A stretch of 64,000 nucleotides of DNA from Streptomyces iranensis (GTDB lineage: Bacteria; Actinomycetota; Actinomycetes; Streptomycetales; Streptomycetaceae): positions 124,001 to 188,000 of the forward strand of contig NZ_JAGGLR010000005.1 of assembly GCF_017874715.1 (NCBI RefSeq), given 5' to 3'. A program made the translations under genes and the position numbers. The notes beneath the pieces are model-generated. The model saw only the letters and a program-made list of their open reading frames with translations, was not told the DNA's origin and searched no databases. Of this stretch, positions 8,111 to 16,367 are shown in pieces; within the stretch, counting starts at the first letter, position 1; each line of letters begins with the position of its first letter.

Positions 8111-8983
8111 TCAGTCCCGGTTCTGTGCGTGGTTCTGTACGTGCTGGTACCCGAAACGGCCCTTGATGCACAGGTTCCCGTGTGTGACGGGATTGTCGTG
8201 CGGTGAGGTGACCTTCACGATCTCATTCTCCTGCACATGGAGGGTGAGATTGCAGCCCACACCACAGTAGGCGCACACCGTGGTCGTCTCCGTCTGGGCC
8301 GCCTCGTTCCACGTTCCGGCCTCCCGCATGTCGAACTCAGTCTTGAAGCTCAGCGCGCCGGTCGGGCAGACCTCGATGCAGTTGCCGCAGTAGACACACG
8401 CGGAGTCGGTGAGGGGCGCGTCGTGCTCGGTGGAGATCCGGGCGTCGAAGCCGCGGCCCGCGACCGCGATGGCGAAGGTGTTCTGCCACTGCTCACCGCA
8501 GGCGTCCACGCACTTGTAGCAGAGGATGCATTTGTCGTAGTCGCGGACGTACAGGTCGTTGTCGACCTTCGGCTCCTCGTCCACCCGGGCTGCGTCCGCG
8601 CCGAAGCGGTCCGGCTCGGCCCCGTACTCCTCGATCCACTCGGCGGCGCGCGGGGTCGTGGACATGTCGGTGGAGGAGGCCAGCAGCTCCAGGACGACCT
8701 TACGGCTGTGCCGGGCCCGCTCGGTGTCCGTGCGCACCTCCATGCCCTGCTCCACCCGGCGGGAGCAGGCGGGGGCGAGGGTGCGGGCGCCCTCCACCTC
8801 CACCACGCACACCCGGCAGGCGTTCTTCGGAGTGAGCGTGTCGCCCTGACACAGGGTCGGGATGTCCTTGCCCGCGGCGCGGCACGCGTCCAGCAGGGTG
8901 CTGTCCTCCGGGGCGCGGACCGGCTCGCCGTCCAGGGTGAGGTCGACCAGTCGGCGTGGGGGTCGCAGCGGTATCGCGGTCAC
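8111..8983 (-). CDS. Formate dehydrogenase iron-sulfur protein: 2Fe-2S, two 4Fe-4S, plus the Mo-enzyme Fe4S4 domain
   Basis: 290 residues, an electron-relay protein. Residues 10-78 are a plant-type [2Fe-2S] domain (Cys45, 56, 59, 73). The NuoG-like region after it (about 85-120) lacks the usual His/Cys cluster ligands. Two [4Fe-4S] sets follow (Cys152/155/158/162 and 196/199/202/206). The C terminus holds Cys237, 240, 244 and 272 with CAYCGVGC and NLCIKGRFGYQ, normally the first domain of the molybdopterin catalytic subunit itself. The protein therefore carries the N-terminal half of a typical FdhA/FdsA, while the Mo domain is encoded two genes upstream. GTG at 8983 overlaps the preceding TGA (GTGA). 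Confidence 0.88.
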   Translation of the reverse strand: MTAIPLRPPRRLVDLTLDGEPVRAPEDSTLLDACRAAGKDIPTLCQGDTLTPKNACRVCVVEVEGARTLAPACSRRVEQGMEVRTDTERARHSRKVVLELLASSTDMSTTPRAAEWIEEYGAEPDRFGADAARVDEEPKVDNDLYVRDYDKCILCYKCVDACGEQWQNTFAIAVAGRGFDARISTEHDAPLTDSACVYCGNCIEVCPTGALSFKTEFDMREAGTWNEAAQTETTTVCAYCGVGCNLTLHVQENEIVKVTSPHDNPVTHGNLCIKGRFGYQHVQNHAQNRD

Positions 8984-10842
8984 TTGAAGGCTCCCAGGCG
9001 GTCGATGGCGGACTCCACGGCGTTCCAGGCGGTCTGGCCCAGACCGCAGATCGAGGCGTCCCGCATGGCCTGGCCGACCTCGCGCAGCAGCGCGATGTCC
9101 CCGGCCGCGGCGGCGCCCGTACGGTCCTTGAGCCGGTGCAGCGCCTCCTCCTGCCGTACGGTGCCCACCCGGCAGGGGACGCACTGGCCGCAGGACTCGT
9201 CGCGGAAGAACTCCGCGATGCGCAGCAGGATGCGGGGCAGCTCGACGCCCTCGTCCAGCACCAGCACCACCCCCGAGCCGAGCGTGGTGCCCGCGGCGCG
9301 CGTGCCCTCGAAGGTGAGCGGGACGTCCAGTTCGTCGGGGCGTACGAAACCGCCCGCCGCGCCGCCGAGCAGCACCGCGCGCAGACTCTCGGGCGGCCCC
9401 GCGAGCTCCAGCAGCTCCCGCAGCGTCGCCCCGAACGGCAGCTCGTAGACGCCGGGCCGGGCGACCGTGCCGGAGACGCAGAACAGCTTGGTGCCGGTCG
9501 AGGTGTCGGTGCCGGTACGGGCGTACGCCTGCGCGCCCTCGATCAGAATCGGCAACACATTGACCAGGGTCTCCACGTTGTTGACCGCGGTCGGCTTGCC
9601 GAACAGCCCCCTCTCGACCGGGAAGGGCGGTTTGCTGCGCGGTTCACCGCGCCGCCCCTCGATCGAGTTGAAGATCGCGGTCTCCTCGCCGCAGATGTAC
9701 GCACCCGCGCCGCGCCGGATCTCGATGTCGAACGCGAACCCCTGGCCCATGACGTCCTTACCGAGGAAGCCACGGGACCGGGCCCGGTCGATGGCGGTGC
9801 GCAGCCGGCGCAGCGCCCGGGGGTACTCGCCGCGCAGATACAGATAGCCGCGGTGGGCCCCGGTGGCATAGCCCGCGACGGTCATGGCCTCGATGAGGGC
9901 GTAGGGATCGCCCTCCATCAGGACCCGGTCCTTGAAGGTGCCCGGTTCGCTCTCGTCGGCGTTGCAGACCAGATAGTGCGGATGGTCGGGCTGCTGGGCG
10001 GTGGCCGACCACTTCCGTCCGGTCGGGAACGCGGCCCCGCCCCGTCCGACCAGACCCGCCTCGGTCACCTCCTGGATCACCCCGGCGGGCCCGAGCGCGA
10101 ACGCGCGCCGCAGAGCGGCGTATCCGCCGTGGGCACGGTAGTCGTCGAGCGACCCGGGGTCGACCACTCCGATCCGGCGCAGCAGCACCAGGCCGTCGCC
10201 TCCGGCCAGGGGCGCGGATGTGGCGCCGGTCTGGGGGACCGCGGCCACCGCGGGCGGCTCGGCCGCCGCCTCGTGCGGCGCCGACGCCGCGTCGGCGACC
10301 GCCCCGGCGGTGGCGGGGGCGACGACCGCGGCCTGCGGGGTCTCGCCCGCGCGGAGCGCCAGGGCCGCCGGGGCGCGCTCGCACAGGCCCAGGCACGGGC
10401 TGGGCTGCCAGACGGCCCCGGACCCCGCCGAGCCCGCCGGGCCCACGTCCCGTTCGAGGTCCGCGCACACCTGCGCGGAGCCCCGGGCCGCGCACGCCAG
10501 ATCCGTACAGACGTGGACGACGGTCGCCGGACGGGGTTTCACCGCGAACATCGCGTAGAAGGTCGCCACCCCGTAGCCCTCCGCCGGAGGGACCGTCAGC
10601 CGACGGCAGAGATAGTCCAGGCCGCCCTCGCTGATCCAGCCCACCCGGTCGTTGAGGGCGTGCAGGCCGGGCAGCAGCAGATCGCGCCGCTCCCGTGCCT
10701 CGCGGCCGCCGCGCGCCCAGCGCAGATCCGTGTCCGTACGGTCGTCCGCGCCCTCCCAGGCGGATTCGGGCGGGCCGAGCAGCGCGTCGATCGCCGCCCG
10801 CTCCTCGTCCGTGGGTTTGCTGTCACCGAACCGCAGATCCAC
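8980..10842 (-). CDS. NuoE-NuoF fusion, NADH-binding diaphorase subunit of formate dehydrogenase
   Basis: 620 residues. The first about 165 are a NuoE-like thioredoxin-fold [2Fe-2S] domain with Cys112/117 and Cys150/154. An Ala/Pro-rich linker follows, then a NuoF domain with the FMN/NAD glycine-rich stretch GRGGAAFPTGRKW, the GEETAIFNSIEGRRGEPR segment and a C-terminal [4Fe-4S] site (Cys551, 554, 557, 599). The role is to pass formate electrons to NAD+ through FMN. GTG at 10842 was chosen because AAGGAG lies 6 nt upstream; it starts 2 nt after the stop of the Mo subunit. A NuoEF fusion is normal for soluble NAD-dependent FDH (FdsGB-like). Confidence 0.9.
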   Translation of the reverse strand: MDLRFGDSKPTDEERAAIDALLGPPESAWEGADDRTDTDLRWARGGREARERRDLLLPGLHALNDRVGWISEGGLDYLCRRLTVPPAEGYGVATFYAMFAVKPRPATVVHVCTDLACAARGSAQVCADLERDVGPAGSAGSGAVWQPSPCLGLCERAPAALALRAGETPQAAVVAPATAGAVADAASAPHEAAAEPPAVAAVPQTGATSAPLAGGDGLVLLRRIGVVDPGSLDDYRAHGGYAALRRAFALGPAGVIQEVTEAGLVGRGGAAFPTGRKWSATAQQPDHPHYLVCNADESEPGTFKDRVLMEGDPYALIEAMTVAGYATGAHRGYLYLRGEYPRALRRLRTAIDRARSRGFLGKDVMGQGFAFDIEIRRGAGAYICGEETAIFNSIEGRRGEPRSKPPFPVERGLFGKPTAVNNVETLVNVLPILIEGAQAYARTGTDTSTGTKLFCVSGTVARPGVYELPFGATLRELLELAGPPESLRAVLLGGAAGGFVRPDELDVPLTFEGTRAAGTTLGSGVVLVLDEGVELPRILLRIAEFFRDESCGQCVPCRVGTVRQEEALHRLKDRTGAAAAGDIALLREVGQAMRDASICGLGQTAWNAVESAIDRLGAFK

Positions 10843-10844
10843 GA

Positions 10845-12794
10845 TCAGCTCCTTACGGCGGTCACGGGAATCTTCTCGATCCTTATGGCCGACGCCTTGA
10901 ACTCCGCCGTCCCCGCGATCGGGCAGTTCGCCTCGATCGTCAGGGAGTTGGTGTCCACCTCGTCGGGGAAGTGCATGGTCATGAAGGCGAGCCCCGGCCG
11001 CAGCCCGGGATCGATCCACACCGGCGCCACCACCGAACCGCGCCGCGAGGAGACCCGCACCCGCTCCTCGGCCTCCACCCGGTAGCGGGCCGCGTCCTCC
11101 GGGCACAGCTCGATGTACTCGCCGCGCCGCAGCGGAGAGGCGAAACCCCCGCTCTGCACCCCGGTGTTGTACGAGTCCAGGCGGCGCCCCGTGGTGAGCC
11201 GGATCGGGAAGGCGTCATCGGTCAGATCGACCGGCGGATCGTGCTTCACCGGGCCGAAGGGGGCGAGCGGGCCGCGCAGCGCCGGATCGCTCTCCCACAG
11301 GCGGCTGTGCAGATAGGTGGGCTCGAGACGGTCGGTGCTGGGGCAGGGCCACTGGATGCCCTGGTGCTCCTCCAGCCGTTCGTAGGTCATGCCGAAGTGG
11401 TCCGGGGAGACGTCGCGCAGCTCGTTCCAGACCTCCTCCGCGCCCTCGAACTTCCAGTCGTGGCCGAGCCGCCGCGCCAGCTCGCAGATGATGTCGATGT
11501 CCTCGCGCGCCTCGCCCGGCGGCTCCACGGCCTTGCGTACCCGCTGGACGCGCCGCTCGCTGTTGGTGGTGGTGCCCTCCGTCTCGCACCAGCCGGCGGT
11601 CGCCGGGAGCACCACGTCGGCCAGCTCGGCGGTCCTGGTGAGGAAGATGTCCTGCACCACCAGGTGCTCCAGCGACTCCAGCCGCCGGACGGCCTGCTCG
11701 GTGTCGGCCTCGGACTGGGCCGGGTTCTCGCCGACGCAGTAGACGGCGCGCAGTTCGCCCGCCTCCATGGCCTCGAACATCTCGGTGAGGTTCAGCCCGT
11801 AGCGCGGCTGGATGACCACGTCCCAGGCGCGCTCGAACTTGGACCGGATGGGCGGGTCCAGGATGTCCTGGAAGCCGGGCAGCCGGTTGGGGATGGCGCC
11901 CATGTCGCCGCCGCCCTGCACGTTGTTCTGGCCGCGCAGCGGCTGGAGCCCGCAGCCGTACCGGCCGATATGGCCGGTCAGCAGGGAGAGATTGATCAGC
12001 GCCCGGACGTTGTCGGTGCCGTTGTGGTGCTCGGTGATGCCGAGCGTCCAGCACAGCTGGGCGCGCTCGGCGGTGGCGTAGGCGTGCGCGAGATCGCGGA
12101 TGGCCTCCGCCGGGACGCCGGTGACCTTCTCCGCGACGCTCGGCGTCCAGGGCTCCACATGGGCCGCGTACTCCTCGAAGCCGGTGGTCGCGTGCTCGAT
12201 GAAGGCCCGGTTGGCGAGCCCCGAGTGGATGATCTCGCGGCCCACGGCGTGGGCGAGCGGGATGTCGGTGCCGACGTTCAGCCCCAGCCAGCTCTCCGCC
12301 CATTCGGCGGTCGAGGTGCGGCGCGGATCGACGGCGTACATCCGGGCGCCGTTGTGGATGCCCTTGAGGACGTGATGGAAGAAGATCGGGTGCGCGAAGC
12401 GGGCGTTGGAGCCCCACATCACGATGAGGTCGGTGTCCTCGACCTCCCCGTACGACGAGGTGCCGCCGCCGGAGCCGAAGACGGCCGACAGCCCCGCGAC
12501 GCTGGGCGCGTGGCAGGTGCGGTTGCAGGAGTCGACGTTGTTGGTGCCGATCACCACCCGGGTGAACTTCTGGGCCACGTAGTTCATCTCGTTGGTGGCG
12601 CGGGCGCAGGAGAACATGCCGAACGCGTCGGGCCCGTGGGCCGCCGTCACGGCCCGGAACCCGGCGGCGGCCCGGCTGAGCGCCTCGTCCCAGGAGGCGC
12701 GGCGGAGCTCTCCGCTCACTGAGTCCCGCACCAGGGGGTGGGTCAGCCGCGGGTACTGCTTCTGCTGTCGGTTGCGCTGGCGGTTACGGGCCAC
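10845..12794 (-). CDS. Molybdopterin oxidoreductase, formate dehydrogenase catalytic domain lacking its Fe4S4 domain
   Basis: 649 residues. It begins directly with RLTHPLVRD..GELRRASWDEAL, the segment that follows the Fe4S4 domain in ordinary FDHs, so the CxxCxxxC domain is absent here and sits at the end of the iron-sulfur protein. Cys94-His95 in NRTCHAPS is the expected Mo ligand and proton-relay pair, cysteine rather than selenocysteine. The rest is Mo-bisPGD domains II-IV with a C-terminal dinucleotide-binding domain (TTGRRLDSYNTG, NCPIAGTAEFK). GTG at 12794 has AAGGAG 6 nt upstream. Two exact 19-bp repeats flank the gene. Formate oxidation is inferred from fdhD and the OFA transporter nearby. 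Confidence 0.88.
   Translation of the reverse strand: MARNRQRNRQQKQYPRLTHPLVRDSVSGELRRASWDEALSRAAAGFRAVTAAHGPDAFGMFSCARATNEMNYVAQKFTRVVIGTNNVDSCNRTCHAPSVAGLSAVFGSGGGTSSYGEVEDTDLIVMWGSNARFAHPIFFHHVLKGIHNGARMYAVDPRRTSTAEWAESWLGLNVGTDIPLAHAVGREIIHSGLANRAFIEHATTGFEEYAAHVEPWTPSVAEKVTGVPAEAIRDLAHAYATAERAQLCWTLGITEHHNGTDNVRALINLSLLTGHIGRYGCGLQPLRGQNNVQGGGDMGAIPNRLPGFQDILDPPIRSKFERAWDVVIQPRYGLNLTEMFEAMEAGELRAVYCVGENPAQSEADTEQAVRRLESLEHLVVQDIFLTRTAELADVVLPATAGWCETEGTTTNSERRVQRVRKAVEPPGEAREDIDIICELARRLGHDWKFEGAEEVWNELRDVSPDHFGMTYERLEEHQGIQWPCPSTDRLEPTYLHSRLWESDPALRGPLAPFGPVKHDPPVDLTDDAFPIRLTTGRRLDSYNTGVQSGGFASPLRRGEYIELCPEDAARYRVEAEERVRVSSRRGSVVAPVWIDPGLRPGLAFMTMHFPDEVDTNSLTIEANCPIAGTAEFKASAIRIEKIPVTAVRS
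10848..10866 (-). repeat. 19-bp direct repeat, downstream copy flanking the Mo-subunit gene
   Basis: Reads CGTGACCGCCGTAAGGAGC on the coding strand, covering the last codons of the Mo-subunit gene and the ribosome site of the NuoEF gene. An exact copy is at 12800-12818. Confidence 0.8.
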
Positions 12795-12799
12795 GACGG

Positions 12800-12818
12800 G
12801 CTCCTTACGGCGGTCACG
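12800..12818 (-). repeat. 19-bp direct repeat, upstream copy flanking the Mo-subunit gene
   Basis: The same CGTGACCGCCGTAAGGAGC fills most of the 27-bp gap between the PanE-like gene and the Mo-subunit gene and supplies that gene's AAGGAG ribosome site. Together the two copies bracket the catalytic gene, as if it had been inserted or moved by recombination. Confidence 0.8.
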
Positions 12819-12821
12819 CCG

Positions 12822-13820
12822 TCATGCGGCGTCCGGAAGGCCGGCGCCGGTGCTGGTCGCCGAGAGCAGATCGGCGAGGGCGTGCACGGCGCGCAGGGTG
12901 GGTACGGGGGTGTCGGTGAGACCGGCGAGTTCGACGACGGCGGCGAGCAGTACGTCGAGTTCGAGTGGCTTGCCCTTCTCCAGGTCCTGGAGAGTCGAGG
13001 TCTTGTGGTCGCCGACGCGCTCGGCGCCGGTCAGCCGCCGCTCGATGGAGATGGCGGGGTGGCAGCCGACGGCGGCGGCGACGGCGAGCGTCTCCCGCAT
13101 CATCGCCTCGACGAGCGCGCGGGTGTCGGAGTGGCGGCAGATCTGGCCCATGGTGGCGCGGGCGAGCGCGCTGATCGGGTTGAAGGAGATGTTGCCGAGC
13201 AGCTTGATCCAGATGTCCTTGCGCAGATCGCGCTCGACAGGGCATTTGAGCCCGCCCGCGCACATCGCCTCGCTGAACTCGAGACAGCGCCGGGAGACGC
13301 TGCCGTCGGGCTCGCCGATGGAGAAGCGGGTGCCCTCCAAGTGGCGTACGACGCCGGGCGCTTCGATCTCGGTGGCCACGTAGACGACACAGCCGATCGC
13401 GCGTCTTCGGGGGAGCGTGGCCGAGACCGCGCCGCCCGGGTCGATGGATTCGATCCGGTGGCCGGCCAACGGGCCGTCGAGCCCGTGGAAATACCACCAG
13501 GGGATTCCGTTCTGGGCCGCGATGACGGCCGTACGGTCATGGAGCAGGGGGTGTACGAGCGGCCCGCACGCCGCGTACGAGGTGGCCTTCAGGCCCAGGA
13601 AGACGTAATCGACCGGGCCGATGTCGGCCGGATCGTCGGTGGCGGCCGGATGCGCGGTGAAGTCCAGGTCCGGACGGGGGCTGCGCACCACCACGCCGCC
13701 GGTCCGCAGCGCCGCCAGATGCGGGCCACGGGCGAGCAGATGGACCTCGGCGCCCGCGCGGTGCAGTGCGGCTCCGACGAAGGCGCCGATCGCACCGGCA
13801 CCGACTACTGCGACTTTCAT
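12822..13820 (-). CDS. 2-dehydropantoate 2-reductase family protein; candidate oxalyl-CoA reductase
   Basis: 332 residues of the ApbA/PanE fold. The Rossmann motif is MKVAVVGAGAIGAFVGAALH, followed by an NADP-type loop and the C-terminal helical domain with the family Lys (DIWIKLLGNISFNPISAL). ATG at 13820 has GGAGAG 7 nt upstream. It opens the formate dehydrogenase operon and carries the ACTGTANNCAAT element in its promoter, which argues against plain pantothenate synthesis. From memory, a PanE paralogue (PanE2) of Methylobacterium extorquens reduces oxalyl-CoA to glyoxylate; this gene sits in the matching context. The family call is firm, the oxalyl-CoA role is inference. Confidence 0.85.
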   Translation of the reverse strand: MKVAVVGAGAIGAFVGAALHRAGAEVHLLARGPHLAALRTGGVVVRSPRPDLDFTAHPAATDDPADIGPVDYVFLGLKATSYAACGPLVHPLLHDRTAVIAAQNGIPWWYFHGLDGPLAGHRIESIDPGGAVSATLPRRRAIGCVVYVATEIEAPGVVRHLEGTRFSIGEPDGSVSRRCLEFSEAMCAGGLKCPVERDLRKDIWIKLLGNISFNPISALARATMGQICRHSDTRALVEAMMRETLAVAAAVGCHPAISIERRLTGAERVGDHKTSTLQDLEKGKPLELDVLLAAVVELAGLTDTPVPTLRAVHALADLLSATSTGAGLPDAA

Positions 13821-13876
13821 GGTGGGACTCTCCGTTCGGTTGAGGGGACCGAGCGTGTGAGTATCGTCGACTGAAT

Positions 13877-13888
13877 ATTGAATACAGT
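13877..13888 (-). promoter_or_regulatory. Predicted GntR operator overlapping the PanE-FDH promoter
   Basis: On the transcribed strand it reads ACTGTATTCAAT. Upstream is TTGACC, then an 18-bp spacer and TATTCA, a good -35/-10 pair; the element covers the -10, as a repressor site would. It is 57 bp upstream of the start codon. The same ACTGTANNCAAT occurs near gntR and upstream of the ThDP gene. Confidence 0.65.
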
Positions 13889-13974
13889 ATGCCCGAGAAG
13901 AGGGTCAAGGAGTCGGACGACACCTCAACCCCCTTCGGTATCCCGGTGATGGGGCTTCGGACGGTGGAGCGAGC

Positions 13975-14097
13975 TCAGCCGGTGAAGAGCTGGGTGGCCT
14001 TCTGGACGAGTTCGTAGACCCCGTACCCGAAGGGCAGCACCACCCAGGCCCAGACGGCCACGGTCAGCGCGGTGCGGTTCCTGGTGGGCTCGGTCAT
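13975..14097 (-). CDS. Small single-span partner of the OFA transporter
   Basis: 40 residues: MTEPTRNRTALTVAVWAWVV followed by LPFGYGVYELVQKATQLFTG. One hydrophobic segment (about residues 10-28) suggests a membrane-anchored microprotein. Its ATG overlaps the TGA of the transporter (ATGA), so it is translationally coupled. Similar tiny proteins are annotated in actinobacteria as MFS transporter small subunit; a role in stabilising or assembling the antiporter is likely but unproved. The second OFA transporter in this window lacks one. Confidence 0.8.
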   Translation of the reverse strand: MTEPTRNRTALTVAVWAWVVLPFGYGVYELVQKATQLFTG

Positions 14098-15482
14098 CGG
14101 TCCCCTCCCTTCTCGGCGGGGGCCGCCTCGGACTCGGCCGCCGCGGGGGCCGGTTCGTGGAAGCGCGGATGGACCGGCCGTATCAGCTCGTTGGCGATGA
14201 AGCCGACGACCAGCAGCGCGATCATGATGGTGAGCGAGAGCGAGTACAGCCCGGGGCCGCTCTTCCCCGCCTCCTCCTGGTGGTCGGCCACCTTGTTGAC
14301 GATGTAGGGGCCGAGGACCCCGGCCACCGACCAGGCGGTGAGCAGCCGCCCGTGGATCGCGCCCACCTGATAGGTGCCGAACAGGTCCTTCAGATACGCC
14401 GGAACGGTCGAGAAGCCGCCGCCGTAGAAGGAGAGGATCACCAGTGCGCACACCACGAACAGGGGCTTGGAGGAGTCCCCGAGCTGCGAGATGGCCAGAT
14501 ACATCAGCGCGCCCACGCCCAGGTAGACCCGGTACATGTTCTTGCGTCCGATGAGGTCGGAGGTGGACGACCACAGCAGCCGCCCGGCCATGTTGGCCGC
14601 CGACAGCAGGGCGACGAATCCGGCCGCCGCGGTGGCGGTCACGGGGGTGTCGGTGTCCTTGAAATAGTCGCCGATCATGGGCGCGGCCTTCTCCAGGATG
14701 CCGATGCCCGCCGTCACGTTCATGCACAGCACCACCCACAGGAACCAGAACTGCGGGGTGCGGATGGCGTTGCGCGCGGAGACGTCGGCCGTGCTGATCA
14801 TGTGCCCTTGTTCCTGCGGCGGTTCCCAGCCGGCGGGCCGCCAGCCCTCGGGCGGTACGCGCACCAGCAGCACGCCGAGCGCCATGAACACCGCGTAGGT
14901 CACGCCATGGACCAGGAAGGTGGCGGCGATGCCGCCGTTGTCGGTGCCGAAGTGCTCCAGCAGCTTGCTGGACCAGGGCGAGGCGATGAGCGCCCCGCCG
15001 CCGAAGCCCATGATGGCGATGCCGGTGGCCATGCCGGGCCGGTCGGGGAACCACTTCATCAGCGTGGAGACGGGGGAGATGTAGCCGATGCCAAGACCGA
15101 TCCCGCCGATGAAGCCGTAGCCGAGGACCACCAGCCAGTACTGGCTGGTGGCGGCACCGAGCGCGGCGACGAGGAAGCCGGAGGAGAAGCAGACGAGGGA
15201 GACGAACATCGCCCAGCGCGGGCCGTTGCGCTCCACGAGCGTGCCGCCGAAGGCGGCGGACAGGCCGAGCATCACGATGCCCAGCTGGAAGGGGAGCGCG
15301 CTGGCCGTGCCCGAGAGGTCCAGCGAGGACTCCAGGGGCGGCTTGAACACGCTCCACGCGTAAGCCTGGCCGATGGAGAGATGGACGGCCAGGGCGGCGG
15401 GCGGCACCAGCCAGCGGCTCCAGCCCGGCGGGGCCAGGGTGCGCGAGCGGCTGAGCGGGCCGAGACGATCATTGGTGAGCAT
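14094..15482 (-). CDS. OFA family MFS transporter (oxalate/formate antiporter type)
   Basis: 462 residues, 12 membrane segments. The N-terminal signature HLSIGQAYAWSVFKPPLE and the segment GIGYISPVSTLMKWFPDRPG are typical of the oxalate:formate antiporter family. A long central loop separates the two six-helix halves. It likely exchanges oxalate, formate or a related short carboxylate across the membrane. It is divergent from the FCD-GntR gene, with the shared operator candidate between them, and coupled to a 40-residue partner. Exact substrate cannot be fixed from sequence, but the formate dehydrogenase operon beside it and the oxalate genes at 38-45 kb support oxalate/formate. Confidence 0.87.
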   Translation of the reverse strand: MLTNDRLGPLSRSRTLAPPGWSRWLVPPAALAVHLSIGQAYAWSVFKPPLESSLDLSGTASALPFQLGIVMLGLSAAFGGTLVERNGPRWAMFVSLVCFSSGFLVAALGAATSQYWLVVLGYGFIGGIGLGIGYISPVSTLMKWFPDRPGMATGIAIMGFGGGALIASPWSSKLLEHFGTDNGGIAATFLVHGVTYAVFMALGVLLVRVPPEGWRPAGWEPPQEQGHMISTADVSARNAIRTPQFWFLWVVLCMNVTAGIGILEKAAPMIGDYFKDTDTPVTATAAAGFVALLSAANMAGRLLWSSTSDLIGRKNMYRVYLGVGALMYLAISQLGDSSKPLFVVCALVILSFYGGGFSTVPAYLKDLFGTYQVGAIHGRLLTAWSVAGVLGPYIVNKVADHQEEAGKSGPGLYSLSLTIMIALLVVGFIANELIRPVHPRFHEPAPAAAESEAAPAEKGGDR

Positions 15483-15567
15483 GTGCCCGGACTTTAAGGA
15501 TTCAACGAGTCAATGACCAGACGTCAAGGCACCTGGGATGTGTCGGCGCCATGGACAGGTTGGGTAA

Positions 15568-15579
15568 ACTGTAGACAAT
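15568..15579 (+). promoter_or_regulatory. Predicted GntR operator between the OFA transporter and gntR
   Basis: ACTGTAGACAAT lies in the 158-bp divergent intergenic region, 62 bp before the gntR start and 86 bp before the transporter start. It is the most nearly symmetric of the three ACTGTANNCAAT copies in the window, consistent with dimeric GntR binding and autoregulation. Confidence 0.65.
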
Positions 15580-15640
15580 AACCAATTCACGCATCCGGTG
15601 AATCCGGACATCCGGTGAACAGTGAGCCAGAGGGGGCGCG

Positions 15641-16318
15641 ATGCTGTCCAGGGGACTGCCGCACGGCGCGGTGCCGAAGCTGGAGCGGCCCGGACCACTC
15701 CGCGAGCGCGTCTACGAGGCGCTGCTCGAACTCATCACCACCCGCGCCCTCCGCCCCGGCCAGCACCTCGTGGAGAGCGAACTCGCGGGCCAGCTCGGGG
15801 TCTCCCGCCAGCCGGTGCGCGAGGCCCTCCAGCGGCTCAACACCGAGGGCTGGGTCGATCTGCGGCCCGCCCAGGGCGCGTTCGTCCACGAGCCCACCGA
15901 GGAGGAGGCCGATCAGCTCCTTACGGTGCGCACGCTCCTCGAGGCCGAGGCCGCCCGGCTGGCCGCCGCCGGGGCCGACGAGGCCGGTGTCGACGCCCTG
16001 GAGGGCCTGTGCGCGAAGGGCGAGCGCGCGGTCCTGGACGACGACGTGGACGGCGCAGTCGCGGCCAACGCCGAATTCCACGCCAAGGTGATGGAACTGG
16101 CCGGAAACGCGGTCCTGTCCGAGCTGGCCGCCCAGGTGGACCGCAGGGTCCGCTGGTACTACACCCCGGTCGCCCGCCAGCGCGGCAAGCAGTCCTGGAT
16201 CGAGCACCGCGAGCTGATCGCGGCCATCACCGCGGGCGACGAACGCCGCGCCACGGCCGTCATGCGCGCCCACACCGAACACACCCGCCGTACCTACCAC
16301 GACCGCGAGCGTCCCTGA
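15641..16318 (+). CDS. GntR family transcriptional regulator, FCD (FadR) subfamily
   Basis: 225 residues. The winged helix spans about 18-85 (LRERVYEALLELITTRALRP, then VSRQPVREALQRLNTEGWV). The all-helical FCD domain carries the metal/ligand residues Asp, His in NAEFHAKVME, His in WIEHRELI and His in MRAHTEHT. FCD regulators typically sense small carboxylates, which fits oxalate, glyoxylate or formate. ATG at 15641 is preceded by AGAGGGGGCG. It is divergent from the OFA transporter; three ACTGTANNCAAT sites suggest it controls itself, the PanE-FDH operon and the oxalate operon near 44.7 kb. Confidence 0.92.
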   Translation: MLSRGLPHGAVPKLERPGPLRERVYEALLELITTRALRPGQHLVESELAGQLGVSRQPVREALQRLNTEGWVDLRPAQGAFVHEPTEEEADQLLTVRTLLEAEAARLAAAGADEAGVDALEGLCAKGERAVLDDDVDGAVAANAEFHAKVMELAGNAVLSELAAQVDRRVRWYYTPVARQRGKQSWIEHRELIAAITAGDERRATAVMRAHTEHTRRTYHDRERP

Positions 16319-16367
16319 CCCGATCCGCCGGTCCGCGCCCGGCGGCCCGCGCCCGGCGGTGCGACCC

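Noticed and set aside
10845..12794. Selenocysteine formate dehydrogenase
   Set aside because: The Mo-ligand position is a TGC cysteine (Cys94), with no in-frame TGA, so no selenocysteine is needed.
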